A stretch of 64,000 nt of DNA from Chryseobacterium turcicum (GCF_021010565.1 NZ_JAJNAY010000002.1:1030802-1094801); one strand, 5' to 3'; shown: positions 8,508-17,905, counted from the first letter of the stretch. Notes: generated from the letters alone by a model not told the origin. A program made the numbers and translations.

Positions 8508-11246
8508 TTAGAATCTTAAATAAACATTAGTAAAGAATGTTCTTCCTCTGTCATACCAAAGTTTTGGACCGAAATAAGGTGTCCCTCTGTTGTTTTCTTC
8601 CAGAGCTTGAGGGAAGTTTGCCAATCGTCCTTGCTCAAAACCTCCGGTAACATAGTCTCTATTATTTAAAATATTATTTACAGAAATACTGATTCCCATT
8701 CTGTATTTTCCGAATTGGAAAGATTTACCGGCATTAGCATTCAACATAAATTGGTCATCAAATTTCTTCTGTGCAGTCAGTTGCTGGATAAGTTCGGGAG
8801 TAACACCATCATATAACACATCGGATGTCCCAGGAATAGTATAAAGAGATGCTGTCTTATTAAGCGCTGAGAAATCAAGATATTGATCCATTAAATAATT
8901 TGCAGATGCACCCACCCACCAATATTTAGTTGAATTATATTTTAAACCGAATGAAAATGCTTTTTGTGGGGTTCCGGCAACTTTGTAATCTTTGATATTT
9001 GCTTTACCATAGCTTCTGAATCCGACTTGGTCATCAAATGAATATACCTGAGGGGTGTTTGTAAATTTATATTCACCTACACTTGCAACACCGGTTGCGT
9101 TTAATGTAGGAGTAATTTTAACATCAAATCCTAATTCAGCACCCATATATCTCTTATCAGCACCACTCATCGCTTCGTTGATTAACGTATTATACGTTCC
9201 TGAATTTGTAGAAGATGATGATGCCGCATAATACCTTGAAATTTCTGTTGAATTACTAATTGTTGTATAGTAACCTGATAGTCTTAATTTTAAAACTTGC
9301 CCTCTCATGATGTAGCTCAAATCGTTTGAGTTAATCACCTGATTTTTAACTCCAGGAGTTAAATAATCTACCGCTCTCGGGTTGATATACAATTCGTTAA
9401 ACGTTGGCGCTAAACTAAAGAAAGCCCCGTTGTAAACAATAAAGTTTTTACCATTAATCTTATACGTAATTTTACCTTTAATACCTGCATCCAAAGCATC
9501 ATAAACAGCACTTTTACCTTTAGAATTATTTGCAAATTCAGCGATTCCACTTCGGTAATCACCATTTCTGTAAGCTTCAGAATATGAAGAGAAAATAGAT
9601 GCTACAATATTAAATTTGTTGAAATCAACCTCTGTAGAAACGTTTAAAGTATAATGATTTTTATGAAGTTGATAAGAATATTGCGTTCTATCTCCTTCTC
9701 TTACTTTATAGTTTTCATCATCAATGTTATAGCGCGCATCGTTATTAAAAGGGTTAAGATTATTAGCATAATTAGCACCTAATAAATCTTTAACTCTTCT
9801 AAAGTTATCCGAATTTAAGTTTTGAAAATTAAAATTGATATTCAACTTCCAATTTTCCTTTAATCTTGCATCAAAGTGAGACGCCCAGTTGAACGTTTTA
9901 TCTTTATTTACATCTTCAACCAAACTATATGAAGCGCCTTTTTCTGATCCATCCATATTGTTAAGGTTCAGACGATTAGTATTATATAAATAGTTCCAAT
10001 CGATTTGTGATTGTGCTCTGAATTCGTCAGCAGTTAAAAGACCATAACTTGGTAATTTTCTGTAATAAGTAGGATTTGGATCTGCAGCATGGAACCAATC
10101 CAGTCTACTTCTTGCATCACTTCCGATTTGATAAGAAACGGTATTTATCCAGTTTGAATTTTTACCAATTTTTAAATAATCAGTAAGCATAAACATTGGT
10201 TCAAATACTTTTCTGATTCTCGAGTTTCTCTTTTCACCATCTTGCCATCCCCAATATGAGTTGTAATCTTTACCCATTATGTCATAAACCTCCTGAGTAT
10301 TTGGCGAGTTTGATGCTCTGTAGGTAGGAGAACCAAAACCAGTAAAGTTAATAGAGTGTCGCTCACTGAATTTTTTCTCAACTGAAGCAAAATAAGCGTA
10401 AGCATCCTGGTAAACACCATCGATAATTGCATTATCACCCCATCGTCTGCTTCCTGAGAATGTAAACGCCCAACCACTTTTGCTCATTCCTGAAGAATAA
10501 GTTGCCATTGCTCTGTGCAAATAACTTCTATTGGTAAATGAATAGGCCAAAGATGTTTGTTTTCTGTAAGAAGAAGCTCTTGTATTATAATAAGCAACCC
10601 CTCCCAAATTACCAAAAGCATATTCTGAAGGTGTAATATTATCTACATTTTCGTAAGGATATCTCGTGACATCATTCAGCCCTCCCCAATTGTTGAAGTC
10701 GATTCTTCCGTCATCATTTTTAGACATCGAAACACCGTTGAACATTACATCTTCAAAACGGTTATCTACCCCTCTTGGCCTAAACCAATAAGCTCCCAAT
10801 TCAAAAGCAGAAACATTTTGAAATGCATCTCTACCTGAACTCAAAAGCCCCACAGTAGGCTGCATTGAAGAACCACCATCTTCGGTATCGCTTGCAGAAT
10901 CATCAATCACAACAACTCCGGCATCTGTTCCCAAACTATTATTTAGTACAATAACACCTAAGTCTTTTCTCTTCTCATCAGCAGTTACATCAAACTTTAG
11001 AATCTTAGACTCAAAATTTGGTTTTGTAACGGTAATAAGATAGTGTCCTGGCTTTAAATCTACAAACTGGAAGTAACCGATTTTATCAGCAGTTACATCA
11101 TCAACAGATTGTTCTAGATCAACCTCTGCTCTTTCTACCGGCTTACCATCCTGACCTTTAACATATGCAAAAACAGTAGTTTGCGCAAAGTAATAGGATG
11201 CAGGTAATAGTGTAAACAAAGAGATTAGGGATAGTTTTTTAATCAT
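8508..11246 (-). CDS. TonB-dependent receptor with carboxypeptidase-regulatory-like domain
   Basis: Outer-membrane importer of 912 residues. It has a signal peptide (MIKKLSLISLFTLLPASYYF, then AQ), then a beta-sandwich CarboxypepD_reg-like domain at about 25-95 (FAYVKGQDGKPVERAEVDL, LKPGHYLITV). The plug is at about 130-240 (YWFRPRGVDNRFEDVMFNG), and a 22-strand-type barrel ends in VYLRF with the terminal aromatic typical of outer-membrane proteins. Its promoter box is at 11287-11294. It is co-directional with the DUF5689 lipoprotein and divergent from a secreted endonuclease/phosphatase-family protein. This trio suggests uptake of a product released outside the cell, possibly from nucleic acid or organophosphate. 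Confidence 0.92.
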   Translation of the reverse strand: MIKKLSLISLFTLLPASYYFAQTTVFAYVKGQDGKPVERAEVDLEQSVDDVTADKIGYFQFVDLKPGHYLITVTKPNFESKILKFDVTADEKRKDLGVIVLNNSLGTDAGVVVIDDSASDTEDGGSSMQPTVGLLSSGRDAFQNVSAFELGAYWFRPRGVDNRFEDVMFNGVSMSKNDDGRIDFNNWGGLNDVTRYPYENVDNITPSEYAFGNLGGVAYYNTRASSYRKQTSLAYSFTNRSYLHRAMATYSSGMSKSGWAFTFSGSRRWGDNAIIDGVYQDAYAYFASVEKKFSERHSINFTGFGSPTYRASNSPNTQEVYDIMGKDYNSYWGWQDGEKRNSRIRKVFEPMFMLTDYLKIGKNSNWINTVSYQIGSDARSRLDWFHAADPNPTYYRKLPSYGLLTADEFRAQSQIDWNYLYNTNRLNLNNMDGSEKGASYSLVEDVNKDKTFNWASHFDARLKENWKLNINFNFQNLNSDNFRRVKDLLGANYANNLNPFNNDARYNIDDENYKVREGDRTQYSYQLHKNHYTLNVSTEVDFNKFNIVASIFSSYSEAYRNGDYRSGIAEFANNSKGKSAVYDALDAGIKGKITYKINGKNFIVYNGAFFSLAPTFNELYINPRAVDYLTPGVKNQVINSNDLSYIMRGQVLKLRLSGYYTTISNSTEISRYYAASSSSTNSGTYNTLINEAMSGADKRYMGAELGFDVKITPTLNATGVASVGEYKFTNTPQVYSFDDQVGFRSYGKANIKDYKVAGTPQKAFSFGLKYNSTKYWWVGASANYLMDQYLDFSALNKTASLYTIPGTSDVLYDGVTPELIQQLTAQKKFDDQFMLNANAGKSFQFGKYRMGISISVNNILNNRDYVTGGFEQGRLANFPQALEENNRGTPYFGPKLWYDRGRTFFTNVYLRF

Positions 11247-11286
11247 AATAAACTTATTTTTTTCACCTTCTTTATTTAAGGGGCAA

Positions 11287-11294
11287 CAAATTTA
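11287..11294 (-). promoter_or_regulatory. Minus-7 promoter box for the TonB/DUF5689 operon
   Basis: Reads TAAATTTG on the minus strand, an exact match to the Bacteroidota TANNTTTG box, 40 bases before the receptor start. No good -33 TTTG was found at the usual spacing. Confidence 0.55.
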
Positions 11295-11484
11295 GGATTA
11301 TTTTCAATAACTAAAACACTTTCAGCATTTCATTCTATTAATTATTGTTAACAAACACCAATTGTCCTAAAAAAAACAAGCTTTAGAGTTGAAATTCAAA
11401 AAAGAGTTGTTACGACAATTTAACATATAGATGTATTAAAAATTTGTAATTTTAGCCCCTCAATTTTTTGAATTTTTTAAAAAC

Positions 11485-12684
11485 ATGAAAAAATATTTTA
11501 TCATTTTTGCGGTATTGTGTTTTAATTTTGGTTTTTCTCAACAAAAACAAGTTAAAAGAGCAGCTGTAGCTTTCCTGAATGTAGAAAACCTCTGGGATAC
11601 CATTGCATCTGCAGACTATATTGACGGAACCCTTCCTTTTTCTAATCCCAAATTTCACAGAAGCGTACCTATTGATTCTCTAAAATTTTTAGAAACTACA
11701 GAAGACTACAAAGGAGAATGGAGCAATGAGCTTTTGGTAGGAAAAAAAGTAATTCGTCATCAGATTTTAGCAACAGATTTTACGGCAAACAGCCCAAAAA
11801 GATGGGGAACTAAATATTACAACCAAAAACTAGCTAACGAAGCAAAAGTAATTTCAGAGCTTGGAAGACAATATACTAATGACAACCCTGCAATTTGCGG
11901 TTTAATCGAAGTAGAAAACAGACAAGTAATTGAAGACCTTATTAAGCAACCAGCGTTAGCGAAAAGCAATTATGGTATCGTGCATTACAATTCGTATGAT
12001 GCGAGAGGAATTGACATTGCAATCATTTATCAGAAAAACAGATTTGTCGTTCAAAATTCTTATACTAAAGAAATAAAAGTCTACAACGAAGACGGAAGAA
12101 GACAATACACCAGAGATGTTTTGGTTGCGATAGGGCTTTTAGATGGTGAAAAAATTGCCGTTTTTATGAATCACTGGCCTTCAAGAAGTGGTGGTGAAGC
12201 AGCTTCACAACCAAGAAGAAACGCTGCAGCAGCTGTTTTGAAAGCTGAAATGGATAAATTATCTGTAGAATATCCAGGCATCAAACTAATTTCAATGGGA
12301 GATTACAATGATGACCCAGTAAGCCCAAGTTTGAAAAAACATTTAGGAGCAGTAGAAAACCCTTCAGACTTATCTGATAAAACTCCTTATTATAATTTAA
12401 TGTACAAATTATATAAAGCAGGAGTTGCCTCTTTAGCCTATAGAGATGCCCCCAACTTATTTGACCAGATTATAGTCTCTAAAAACCTTTATTCTCCAGA
12501 GAAACTTACTCCTACTTATTCTATTTTCAAGGCAGAAATTTACGCTCCTTCTTATTTAGTAAATAAAGAAGGACAGTGGAAAGGCTACCCACTCCGTTCT
12601 TGGGACGGCGACCGATTTACTGGCGGTTACAGCGACCACTTCCCTGCGGTATCAATTCTCCAGAAAGAACATATCAAAAAATAA
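11485..12684 (+). CDS. Secreted endonuclease/exonuclease/phosphatase family protein
   Basis: A 399-residue protein with a signal peptide (MKKYFIIFAVLCFNFGFS, then QQ). It carries the DNase I-like fold motifs in order: AFLNVENLWD, GLIEVENRQV (catalytic Glu), DARGIDIAIIY, FMNHWPSRSGG (catalytic His), SMGDYNDDP (Asp and Asn) and GYSDHFPAV (final His). The family hydrolyses phosphodiester or phosphomonoester bonds, and the exact substrate is unknown. It is divergent from a TonB receptor/DUF5689 pair, consistent with extracellular digestion coupled to import. A possible promoter box, TAATTTTA, is at 11447-11454. A terminator follows at 12691. Confidence 0.88.
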   Translation: MKKYFIIFAVLCFNFGFSQQKQVKRAAVAFLNVENLWDTIASADYIDGTLPFSNPKFHRSVPIDSLKFLETTEDYKGEWSNELLVGKKVIRHQILATDFTANSPKRWGTKYYNQKLANEAKVISELGRQYTNDNPAICGLIEVENRQVIEDLIKQPALAKSNYGIVHYNSYDARGIDIAIIYQKNRFVVQNSYTKEIKVYNEDGRRQYTRDVLVAIGLLDGEKIAVFMNHWPSRSGGEAASQPRRNAAAAVLKAEMDKLSVEYPGIKLISMGDYNDDPVSPSLKKHLGAVENPSDLSDKTPYYNLMYKLYKAGVASLAYRDAPNLFDQIIVSKNLYSPEKLTPTYSIFKAEIYAPSYLVNKEGQWKGYPLRSWDGDRFTGGYSDHFPAVSILQKEHIKK

Positions 12685-12690
12685 AATTAG

Positions 12691-12716
12691 GCACTCTATT
12701 TGGAGTGCTTTTTTTG
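12691..12716 (+). terminator. Intrinsic terminator after the endonuclease-family gene
   Basis: GCACTC and GAGTGC form a short stem over a 6-base loop, followed by a T-tract (TTTTTTT), just 6 bases after the stop codon. Confidence 0.8.
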
Positions 12717-12794
12717 TATAAATCATTCATTATGAAATCGCCATGACTAATATTTAAATACAAACAACAAATAAAAAACAATAAACACCTGCAT

Positions 12795-13214
12795 ATGAAA
12801 AATTTAATTACCATATCACTTTTAATTCTCATTCCCTTACAATCATTTGCACAAGTCAATCCTAAAAACGAAAAGGAAGATTCCGCAATGAAACCTTCAA
12901 AAAATGAAGATGGAGAATGGGATTTAATCGTAATCGACACTCAGTTTGATTACTTTATGAATGCCATCGCAAGACCAATGAATCAATATACTGAAGCCAA
13001 TTTAAAAAGCCGAAATAGAATTTTAGTCAACGAATGGAATTCTTATTTTATGTCTGGGAAATATCGACATATTATTGAATCATCCATAGATTATGACCCA
13101 AGAGAACAGTACGGAATTAAGTTTGAGTATAAACTATATCAGGTTTTCGTATATGTAAATTGGAAATACAAACTGAGAATGAATGGACTCGGAGCAAGTG
13201 ATATATTCAGATAA
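12795..13214 (+). CDS. DUF6146 family secreted protein
   Basis: A 139-residue protein with a signal peptide (MKNLITISLLILIPLQSFAQ). The body matches the pattern I recognise as DUF6146: a DLIVIDTQFDYFMNAIARP core, then YTEANLKSRNRILVNEWN, then YDPREQYGIKFEYKLYQVFVY. The family is restricted to Bacteroidota and has no known function. There is no Cys at the signal-peptide end, so it is probably periplasmic or exported rather than a lipoprotein. It is a single gene, ending at a bidirectional hairpin shared with sodA. Confidence 0.75.
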   Translation: MKNLITISLLILIPLQSFAQVNPKNEKEDSAMKPSKNEDGEWDLIVIDTQFDYFMNAIARPMNQYTEANLKSRNRILVNEWNSYFMSGKYRHIIESSIDYDPREQYGIKFEYKLYQVFVYVNWKYKLRMNGLGASDIFR

Positions 13215-13218
13215 CAAA

Positions 13219-13247
13219 AAAAGGTTCAGAAAATTTCTGAACCTTTT
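13219..13247. terminator. Bidirectional terminator between DUF6146 and sodA
   Basis: An 11-base-pair stem (AAAAGGTTCAG with its complement) and a 7-base loop, A-rich on the left and T-rich on the right, between the convergent genes ending at 13214 and 13269. Confidence 0.85.
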
Positions 13248-13268
13248 ATATTTACAATAATCTAAAGA

Positions 13269-13865
13269 TTATTTGTTGAATAATTCTTCAACTTTATCCC
13301 AGTTTACTACATCGAAGAACGCAGACACATAATCAGGTCTTCTGTTTTGGTAGTTCAAATAATAAGCATGCTCCCAAACATCCAATCCTAAAACCGGAGT
13401 TCCTTTTGAATCAGCAACCGGCATTAATGGGTTGTCTTGATTTGGAGTAGACGTTACAGAAACAGAACCATCTTCATTTTTTACCAACCAAGCCCATCCT
13501 GAACCAAATCTTGTTTTAGCTGCCTCAGAAAAATCATTTTTGAATTTTTTAAGACCACCATAATTTTCGATAGCAGCTTTTACGCTTCCTACAGGCTCTT
13601 TGCTTCCACCTGGAGTTAAAATTTCCCAGAAAAGAGAGTGATTGAAGTGACCTCCACCGTTATTTCTTACTGCTGGTTTTTCAACAGCTGTTCTGCAGAT
13701 TTCTTCAATAGTCAATCCTTCAAGGTCTGTTCCCTCGATTGCTTTATTTAAGTTATCAACATATGCTTGGTGATGTTTTGAATGGTGGATTTCCATTGTT
13801 TTTGCATCAATTGTTGGCTCTAAAGCTTCGTAAGCATATCCTAATTTTGGTAATTCAAATGACAT
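13269..13865 (-). CDS. sodA: Superoxide dismutase, Mn/Fe family
   Basis: Dismutates superoxide to oxygen and hydrogen peroxide in the cytoplasm. The start was set at 13865 ([20 protein letters not shown]), where the family N-terminus begins. A nine-codon upstream extension is unlikely. Metal ligands are visible: His in [13 protein letters not shown], His in [13 protein letters not shown], and Asp and His in [12 protein letters not shown]. The Gln in TPNQDNPLM favours the Mn type, but metal choice is not certain. The protein is 198 residues and complete. It is monocistronic. Confidence 0.95.
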   Translation of the reverse strand: MSFELPKLGYAYEALEPTIDAKTMEIHHSKHHQAYVDNLNKAIEGTDLEGLTIEEICRTAVEKPAVRNNGGGHFNHSLFWEILTPGGSKEPVGSVKAAIENYGGLKKFKNDFSEAAKTRFGSGWAWLVKNEDGSVSVTSTPNQDNPLMPVADSKGTPVLGLDVWEHAYYLNYQNRRPDYVSAFFDVVNWDKVEELFNK

Positions 13866-13973
13866 AAGTTTATTTTTAATGTTATGATTCAAAGTTAGCC
13901 AATATTCAAGCCATTATCAAAAATTGAAGATTACTTTAATAAATCTTTAACATTGATAATAACAAAAAGGTAG

Positions 13974-14132
13974 TTATTTATTAAAATTACTTTAAGCAGA
14001 CCCATCATCGACAAGTTTGGCGAGAAAGCAATTATTTACTATCAAAAATGTAAAAATAGTGGCGATAAAAATTGTATTCCACGATTTATGCGCTTTCGTA
14101 AGATAGATAATGAATGGATTAAAAGAAGCTAA
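13974..14132 (+). pseudogene. C-terminal remnant of an unidentified protein-coding gene
   Basis: In the sodA-rho gap an open frame runs from a TAG at 13971 to a TAA at 14130. It has no ATG until codon 39. It reads protein-like, with DKFGEKAIIYYQKCKNSGDK, then NCIPRFMRFRKIDNEWIKR. The composition is that of a real protein (two Cys, mixed charges, paired aromatic residues), not of AT-rich spacer. It could be the tail of a decayed gene or a short gene using a rare start. I do not recognise the family. The gap holds nothing else except the rho terminator. Confidence 0.5.
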
Positions 14133-14137
14133 CAAAA

Positions 14138-14163
14138 AAAGCAGTCAAAATTTTGACTGCTTT
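14138..14163. terminator. Terminator after rho
   Basis: A palindrome, AAAGCAGTCAAAA with its complement and no loop gap, followed on the minus strand by a U-rich tract. It lies 25 bases past the rho stop. It may also stop transcription from the left. Confidence 0.8.
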
Positions 14164-14187
14164 TATATTTTATAGGTAAATACCTTA

Positions 14188-16080
14188 TTATCTGTTCATC
14201 GACATCAAAAACTCTTCGTTATTACGAGTTCCTCTGATATTTTTGCTTACAAATTCCATTGCCTCGATAGGATTCATCTCTGAAAGATACTTTCTGAAAA
14301 TCCACATTCTCTGCGAAGTTACTTCATCAAGTAATAAATCATCTCTTCTTGTGCTTGAAGAAATTAAATCAATTGCAGGATAAATTCTTCTGTTGGCAAT
14401 TTTTCTGTCTAATTGGAGCTCCATGTTTCCGGTACCTTTGAATTCTTCAAAAATAACTTCATCCATTTTAGAACCTGTATCAATTAAAGCGGTTGCCACA
14501 ATCGTTAGCGACCCTCCGTTTTCAATTTTTCTTGCAGCTCCGAAGAATCTTTTTGGCTTGTGTAGAGCATTTGCATCAACACCACCAGAAAGAACTTTTC
14601 CAGACGCAGGAGTTACGGTATTATAAGCTCTTGCCAATCTTGTAATTGAATCTAAAAGAATCACTACGTCATGACCACATTCTACCATTCTTTGAGCTTT
14701 TGCTAAAACTAAATTAGCAACTTTCACATGTTTATCTGCCGCTTCATCAAATGTAGAAGCAATTACCTCTGCATTTACACTTCTTTCCATATCGGTAACT
14801 TCTTCAGGACGTTCGTCTATTAAAAGTACCATCATATAAACTTCTGGGTGGTTGGCAGCGATAGAATTGGCAATATCTTTCAACAACATCGTCTTACCGG
14901 TTTTTGGCTGAGCAACAATCATCGCTCTCTGCCCTTTTCCGATGGGTGCAAATAAATCGACGATTCTTGTTGACATCGTAGAGTTATCTCCAGACAAGTT
15001 AAATTTCTCTTCTGGAAATAATGGCGTAAGATATTCAAAAGCAACTCTATCTTTAATAAATGCTAAATCACGACCGTTTACCTCAGTAGGCTTTAGTAAT
15101 GAAAAATATTTTTCACCTTCTTTTGGAAGTCTTACAATTCCTCTTACGGTATCACCCGTTTTTAATCCAAAATTTCTAATCTGTGCGGTCGAAACATACA
15201 CGTCATCTGGTGAAGAAATATAAGAGAAATCTGATGAACGTAAAAATCCGTAGTTATCTGGTAAAATTTCTAAAACCCCTTCAATACTAACCATACCATC
15301 GAAGCTGAACTCTTTTTTCGGCTCATGCTGCTCCTCATGTCTCTCAGAATGATGCTGTTGCTGCCTATTCTGATTTTGATTCGGGTTTTGGTTTTGATTA
15401 GGATTTTGGTTCGGATTATTTTGATTCCGGTTTTGAGAATTTCCACTATTTTGCTGTGGATGGTTTTGACCTTTTTGATTTTGCTGTGGCTGACCTTGTT
15501 GTGGTCTTTTAGGTCTTTCTTCTTTAGCTGGTGCTGGTGCACTTGGCTGAGAATCTATATTTAAAGGAAGTTCTATAGTTCCTTGCACTTCAATTTCACT
15601 ATTCGTTGCAGGAGGTAAAACTCTTTTTCTTTTTTGTCTGTTGTTAGGAGACGCTGTTTTTTCTTCTGGAGTATTTTTCGGAGCTTCAGCTTTCGCCTCT
15701 TCCGCAGGAATTTCTTCTGCTTTGGCTTCTACTTTGGTAGCTTCCGGTATTTCGATAACTTCCGGTGCTTTTACAGGCGGAGTTTCTTTTGGCTCCGCTG
15801 CTGTTTCCACTTTAGGTTTTACAGTTTTCTTGGGAGCAGCTTTTTTAGGAGCTGGTTTTGTTACTACCTTCTCCGCCGGCTGTTCTTCTGTAACAGCAGT
15901 CGGTGTTTCTGAGGTATTGAAGTAATCTTTTGTAACTTTAGGGTTGGAAGCCTGAAAATCTAGAATAGCAAAAATCTTATCATTATCATTGCTGGTTCTT
16001 GCAACCTTAACGCCCAAATCTTTTAAGATTTTAGTCAATTCCGTTACAGATTTTGACCTTAACGTTTCTATGTTAAACAT
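14188..16080 (-). CDS. rho: Transcription termination factor Rho with a long disordered insert
   Basis: Hexameric RNA helicase that terminates transcription. Residues 1-45 are the Rho N-terminal domain ([18 protein letters not shown]). About residues 50-255 form a low-complexity insert, first Glu/Ala/Pro/Lys-rich, then Asn/Gln-rich ([18 protein letters not shown]), then His/Glu. The RNA-binding cold-shock-like domain follows ([15 protein letters not shown]), then the ATPase core with Walker [21 protein letters not shown] and [15 protein letters not shown]. At 630 residues it is about 210 longer than E. coli Rho. Extended disordered Rho inserts are known in Bacteroidota, where one has been linked to condensate formation. 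Its promoter is divergent from DUF4293. Confidence 0.96.
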   Translation of the reverse strand: MFNIETLRSKSVTELTKILKDLGVKVARTSNDNDKIFAILDFQASNPKVTKDYFNTSETPTAVTEEQPAEKVVTKPAPKKAAPKKTVKPKVETAAEPKETPPVKAPEVIEIPEATKVEAKAEEIPAEEAKAEAPKNTPEEKTASPNNRQKRKRVLPPATNSEIEVQGTIELPLNIDSQPSAPAPAKEERPKRPQQGQPQQNQKGQNHPQQNSGNSQNRNQNNPNQNPNQNQNPNQNQNRQQQHHSERHEEQHEPKKEFSFDGMVSIEGVLEILPDNYGFLRSSDFSYISSPDDVYVSTAQIRNFGLKTGDTVRGIVRLPKEGEKYFSLLKPTEVNGRDLAFIKDRVAFEYLTPLFPEEKFNLSGDNSTMSTRIVDLFAPIGKGQRAMIVAQPKTGKTMLLKDIANSIAANHPEVYMMVLLIDERPEEVTDMERSVNAEVIASTFDEAADKHVKVANLVLAKAQRMVECGHDVVILLDSITRLARAYNTVTPASGKVLSGGVDANALHKPKRFFGAARKIENGGSLTIVATALIDTGSKMDEVIFEEFKGTGNMELQLDRKIANRRIYPAIDLISSSTRRDDLLLDEVTSQRMWIFRKYLSEMNPIEAMEFVSKNIRGTRNNEEFLMSMNR

Positions 16081-16158
16081 ATATAAAGTAAAATGTAATT
16101 AGTTGTGAGTAAGAAAAGTAAGTCGGGTGACTTTTGTTTTCAAGTACATTGTATGTTG

Positions 16159-16189
16159 CAAATCTACACTTATTTTTGAATTGTGCAAA
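16159..16189 (-). promoter_or_regulatory. rho promoter (-33 TTTG, N19, -7 TAGATTTG)
   Basis: On the minus strand, TTTG (complement of 16186-16189), a 19-base spacer and TAGATTTG (complement of 16159-16166) match the full Bacteroidota sigma-ABfr consensus. The rho start is 78 bases downstream. It overlaps the oppositely directed DUF4293 promoter. Confidence 0.75.
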
Positions 16190-16205
16190 ATTTATGTTAT
16201 TTTTG
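16175..16205 (+). promoter_or_regulatory. DUF4293 promoter (-33 TTTG, N19, -7 TATTTTTG)
   Basis: TTTG at 16175-16178, a 19-base spacer and TATTTTTG at 16198-16205, 19 bases before the ATG at 16225. It shares about 15 bases with the rho promoter on the other strand. Confidence 0.72.
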
Positions 16206-16224
16206 CTGCTGAATTTAAAATTCT

Positions 16225-16614
16225 ATGTTACAAAGAATACAGACTATTTGGATTTTGCTCTCGGTTTTGGCCGCAGCTTTTCTATATATTACAGGGCAGG
16301 ATGTAGATGTTTTCGGAAAAACTCCGATTGTAAGCATTGCATCAATTGTTTTAGTTTTTGTAGGAGCATTGAGTTTGTTCAGTTTTAAAAACAGAAAAAG
16401 ACAAATCTTGCTGAATAACATCAGCATTATTATAAACGTTTTGTTGATTGGTGTATTGGTGTACTGGGTACAAAACTTATCCGGAGGAATAGATTTTCCT
16501 GAGAAGGGTATTGAGCCGGTTTTCCCATTAATTGCGGTAATATGTTTGTTTTTGGCAAATATTTTTATCAAAAAAGATGAGAGGCTCGTAAAATCTGTAG
16601 ACAGACTGCGATAA
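16225..16614 (+). CDS. DUF4293 family inner-membrane protein
   Basis: A 129-residue protein with four predicted membrane helices: about 7-24 (IWILLSVLAAAFLYITG), 36-55 (VSIASIVLVFVGALSLF), 66-84 (ISIIINVLLIGVLVYWV) and 100-117 (VFPLIAVICLFLANIFI). A basic NRKRQ loop lies between helices two and three. The pattern and the position next to rho fit DUF4293, a Bacteroidota family of unknown function. It is a single gene with its own promoter and a terminator at 16641. Confidence 0.8.
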   Translation: MLQRIQTIWILLSVLAAAFLYITGQDVDVFGKTPIVSIASIVLVFVGALSLFSFKNRKRQILLNNISIIINVLLIGVLVYWVQNLSGGIDFPEKGIEPVFPLIAVICLFLANIFIKKDERLVKSVDRLR

Positions 16615-16640
16615 CCTAACAATGATTTTTTTTGAGTAAG

Positions 16641-16672
16641 AACAGCTTCTTTTTAGAGGCTGTTTTTTTTTT
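16641..16672 (+). terminator. Terminator after DUF4293
   Basis: AACAGC and GCTGTT form the stem, followed by a run of about ten Ts, 27 bases beyond the stop. Confidence 0.8.
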
Positions 16673-16690
16673 TGCTTGTTCCCACAAATT

Positions 16691-16848
16691 TCACAGATTT
16701 TCACAGATGATTGAAGTGAGAATAAACGAATGCCTTTTTAAAATATTTAAATAAAATTCGTGCATTCGTTACAAAAACTAGATGCAGGATGTAAAACTCC
16801 AACTCATCACACCGATTTTTCAGATAATTAAAATAAAATCTGTGAGAA
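16691..16848. repeat. Nested inverted-repeat element in the DUF4293-M28 gap
   Basis: The 317-base gap 16615-16931 holds a terminator and then this element. The outer arms are TCACAGATTTT near 16691 and AAAATCTGTGAGAA at 16835-16848. The inner arms AACGAATGC (16725-16733) and GCATTCGTT (16762-16770) are perfect complements. Such nested arms point to a palindromic intergenic repeat. No open frame of interest lies within it. Confidence 0.55.
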
Positions 16849-16931
16849 TACAAATATTTTAATAGTTCTCTGCAACATTTCATATAAAATTACGACATAT
16901 TCGTTTATAATTAAACGAATAAATCTAATTT

Positions 16932-17855
16932 ATGAAAAAACTAACCTACCTTTTACTTTCACTTTTTTCGGCATCGGCTTTTGCACAAGATGTTTCTGAA
17001 CAAAGAGTAAGAACCGTAATTTCTACTCTAGCTTCTGATGAAATGAAAGGTCGCGAAATAGGAACTCCCGAAAATGATAAAGCGGCAGAATATATCGCTC
17101 AGCTTTTTAAAGAAAACAATTTAGAATATTGTACCGGAAAATCTTATCTCGTTCCTTTTAATTATAAAGGAAAAATAGCTTACAACGTTTGTGGAATTAA
17201 AAAAGGAAAGTCTGAAAAGTTTTTGGGATTTTCAGGACACTTTGACCACATTGGAGTCAACAATAAATCTGATGACAATATTTATAACGGTGCCGATGAC
17301 GATGCAAGCGGAATTACAACATTAGTAGGTATTGCTGATTATTTCAAAAATAAAAAACCTGAATTCTCAATGGTTTTCATGGCTTTTAATGGAGAAGAAA
17401 AAGGAATGCTGGGCTCAATTGCTATTTCTGAGGATAAAAATTTAGACCCTATTTACAATAATCTTTCAGCTTTATTTAATTTTGAAATGGTAGCAACAGA
17501 AGCAGAATTTGGAAAAAATACAGTATTCATTACCGGTGATGAGTTTTCTGACCTTGACGAATTATTTAATAAAAATGCGGTGAATGGTTTAAAAATACAT
17601 CCAGACCCTTATGCTAAACAACAATTGTTTTACAGATCAGACAACGTAAGTTTTGTAAAAAAGAAAATTATTGCACACTCTATTTCTACTGCAGACATGA
17701 GCAAAATTACTCATTACCATCAGGCAAATGATGATATGAGCATCGTAAATTCTGAAAACATGACGCAGATTATCAATAACTTTGCAAAAACTTTGGAGAA
17801 ATTGAGCCCCAAAAATTTCACCCCAAAATATAATGATAAAGTAAAATTCGATTAA
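16932..17855 (+). CDS. M28 family zinc aminopeptidase, exported
   Basis: A 307-residue exopeptidase-like protein with a signal peptide (MKKLTYLLLSLFSASAFAQ). The two-zinc site can be followed: His and Asp in GFSGHFDHIG, Asp in NGADDDASG, Glu-Glu in AFNGEEKGMLGS, Glu or Asp in LFNFEMVATE, and a late His in ITHYHQANDD. The family removes N-terminal residues from peptides in the periplasm or outside the cell. Substrate preference is unknown. It lies 50 bases upstream of the ABC exporter, which has its own promoter-like box, so co-transcription is uncertain. Confidence 0.88.
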   Translation: MKKLTYLLLSLFSASAFAQDVSEQRVRTVISTLASDEMKGREIGTPENDKAAEYIAQLFKENNLEYCTGKSYLVPFNYKGKIAYNVCGIKKGKSEKFLGFSGHFDHIGVNNKSDDNIYNGADDDASGITTLVGIADYFKNKKPEFSMVFMAFNGEEKGMLGSIAISEDKNLDPIYNNLSALFNFEMVATEAEFGKNTVFITGDEFSDLDELFNKNAVNGLKIHPDPYAKQQLFYRSDNVSFVKKKIIAHSISTADMSKITHYHQANDDMSIVNSENMTQIINNFAKTLEKLSPKNFTPKYNDKVKFD

Positions 17856-17880
17856 AGACGTCTTATCATTATATTTTAAT

Positions 17881-17888
17881 TAATTTTG
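17881..17888 (+). promoter_or_regulatory. Possible -7 promoter box for the ABC exporter
   Basis: TAATTTTG is an exact TANNTTTG match, 17 bases before the ATG at 17906. No clear -33 element was found. Confidence 0.4.
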
Positions 17889-17905
17889 CTATCCAATTTT
17901 ATTTA

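Noticed and set aside
15325-15925. Three Leu- or Phe-rich plus-strand frames over the rho insert
   Set aside because: They mirror the Gln/Asn/Lys/Glu low-complexity region of rho on the other strand and look like antisense artefacts.
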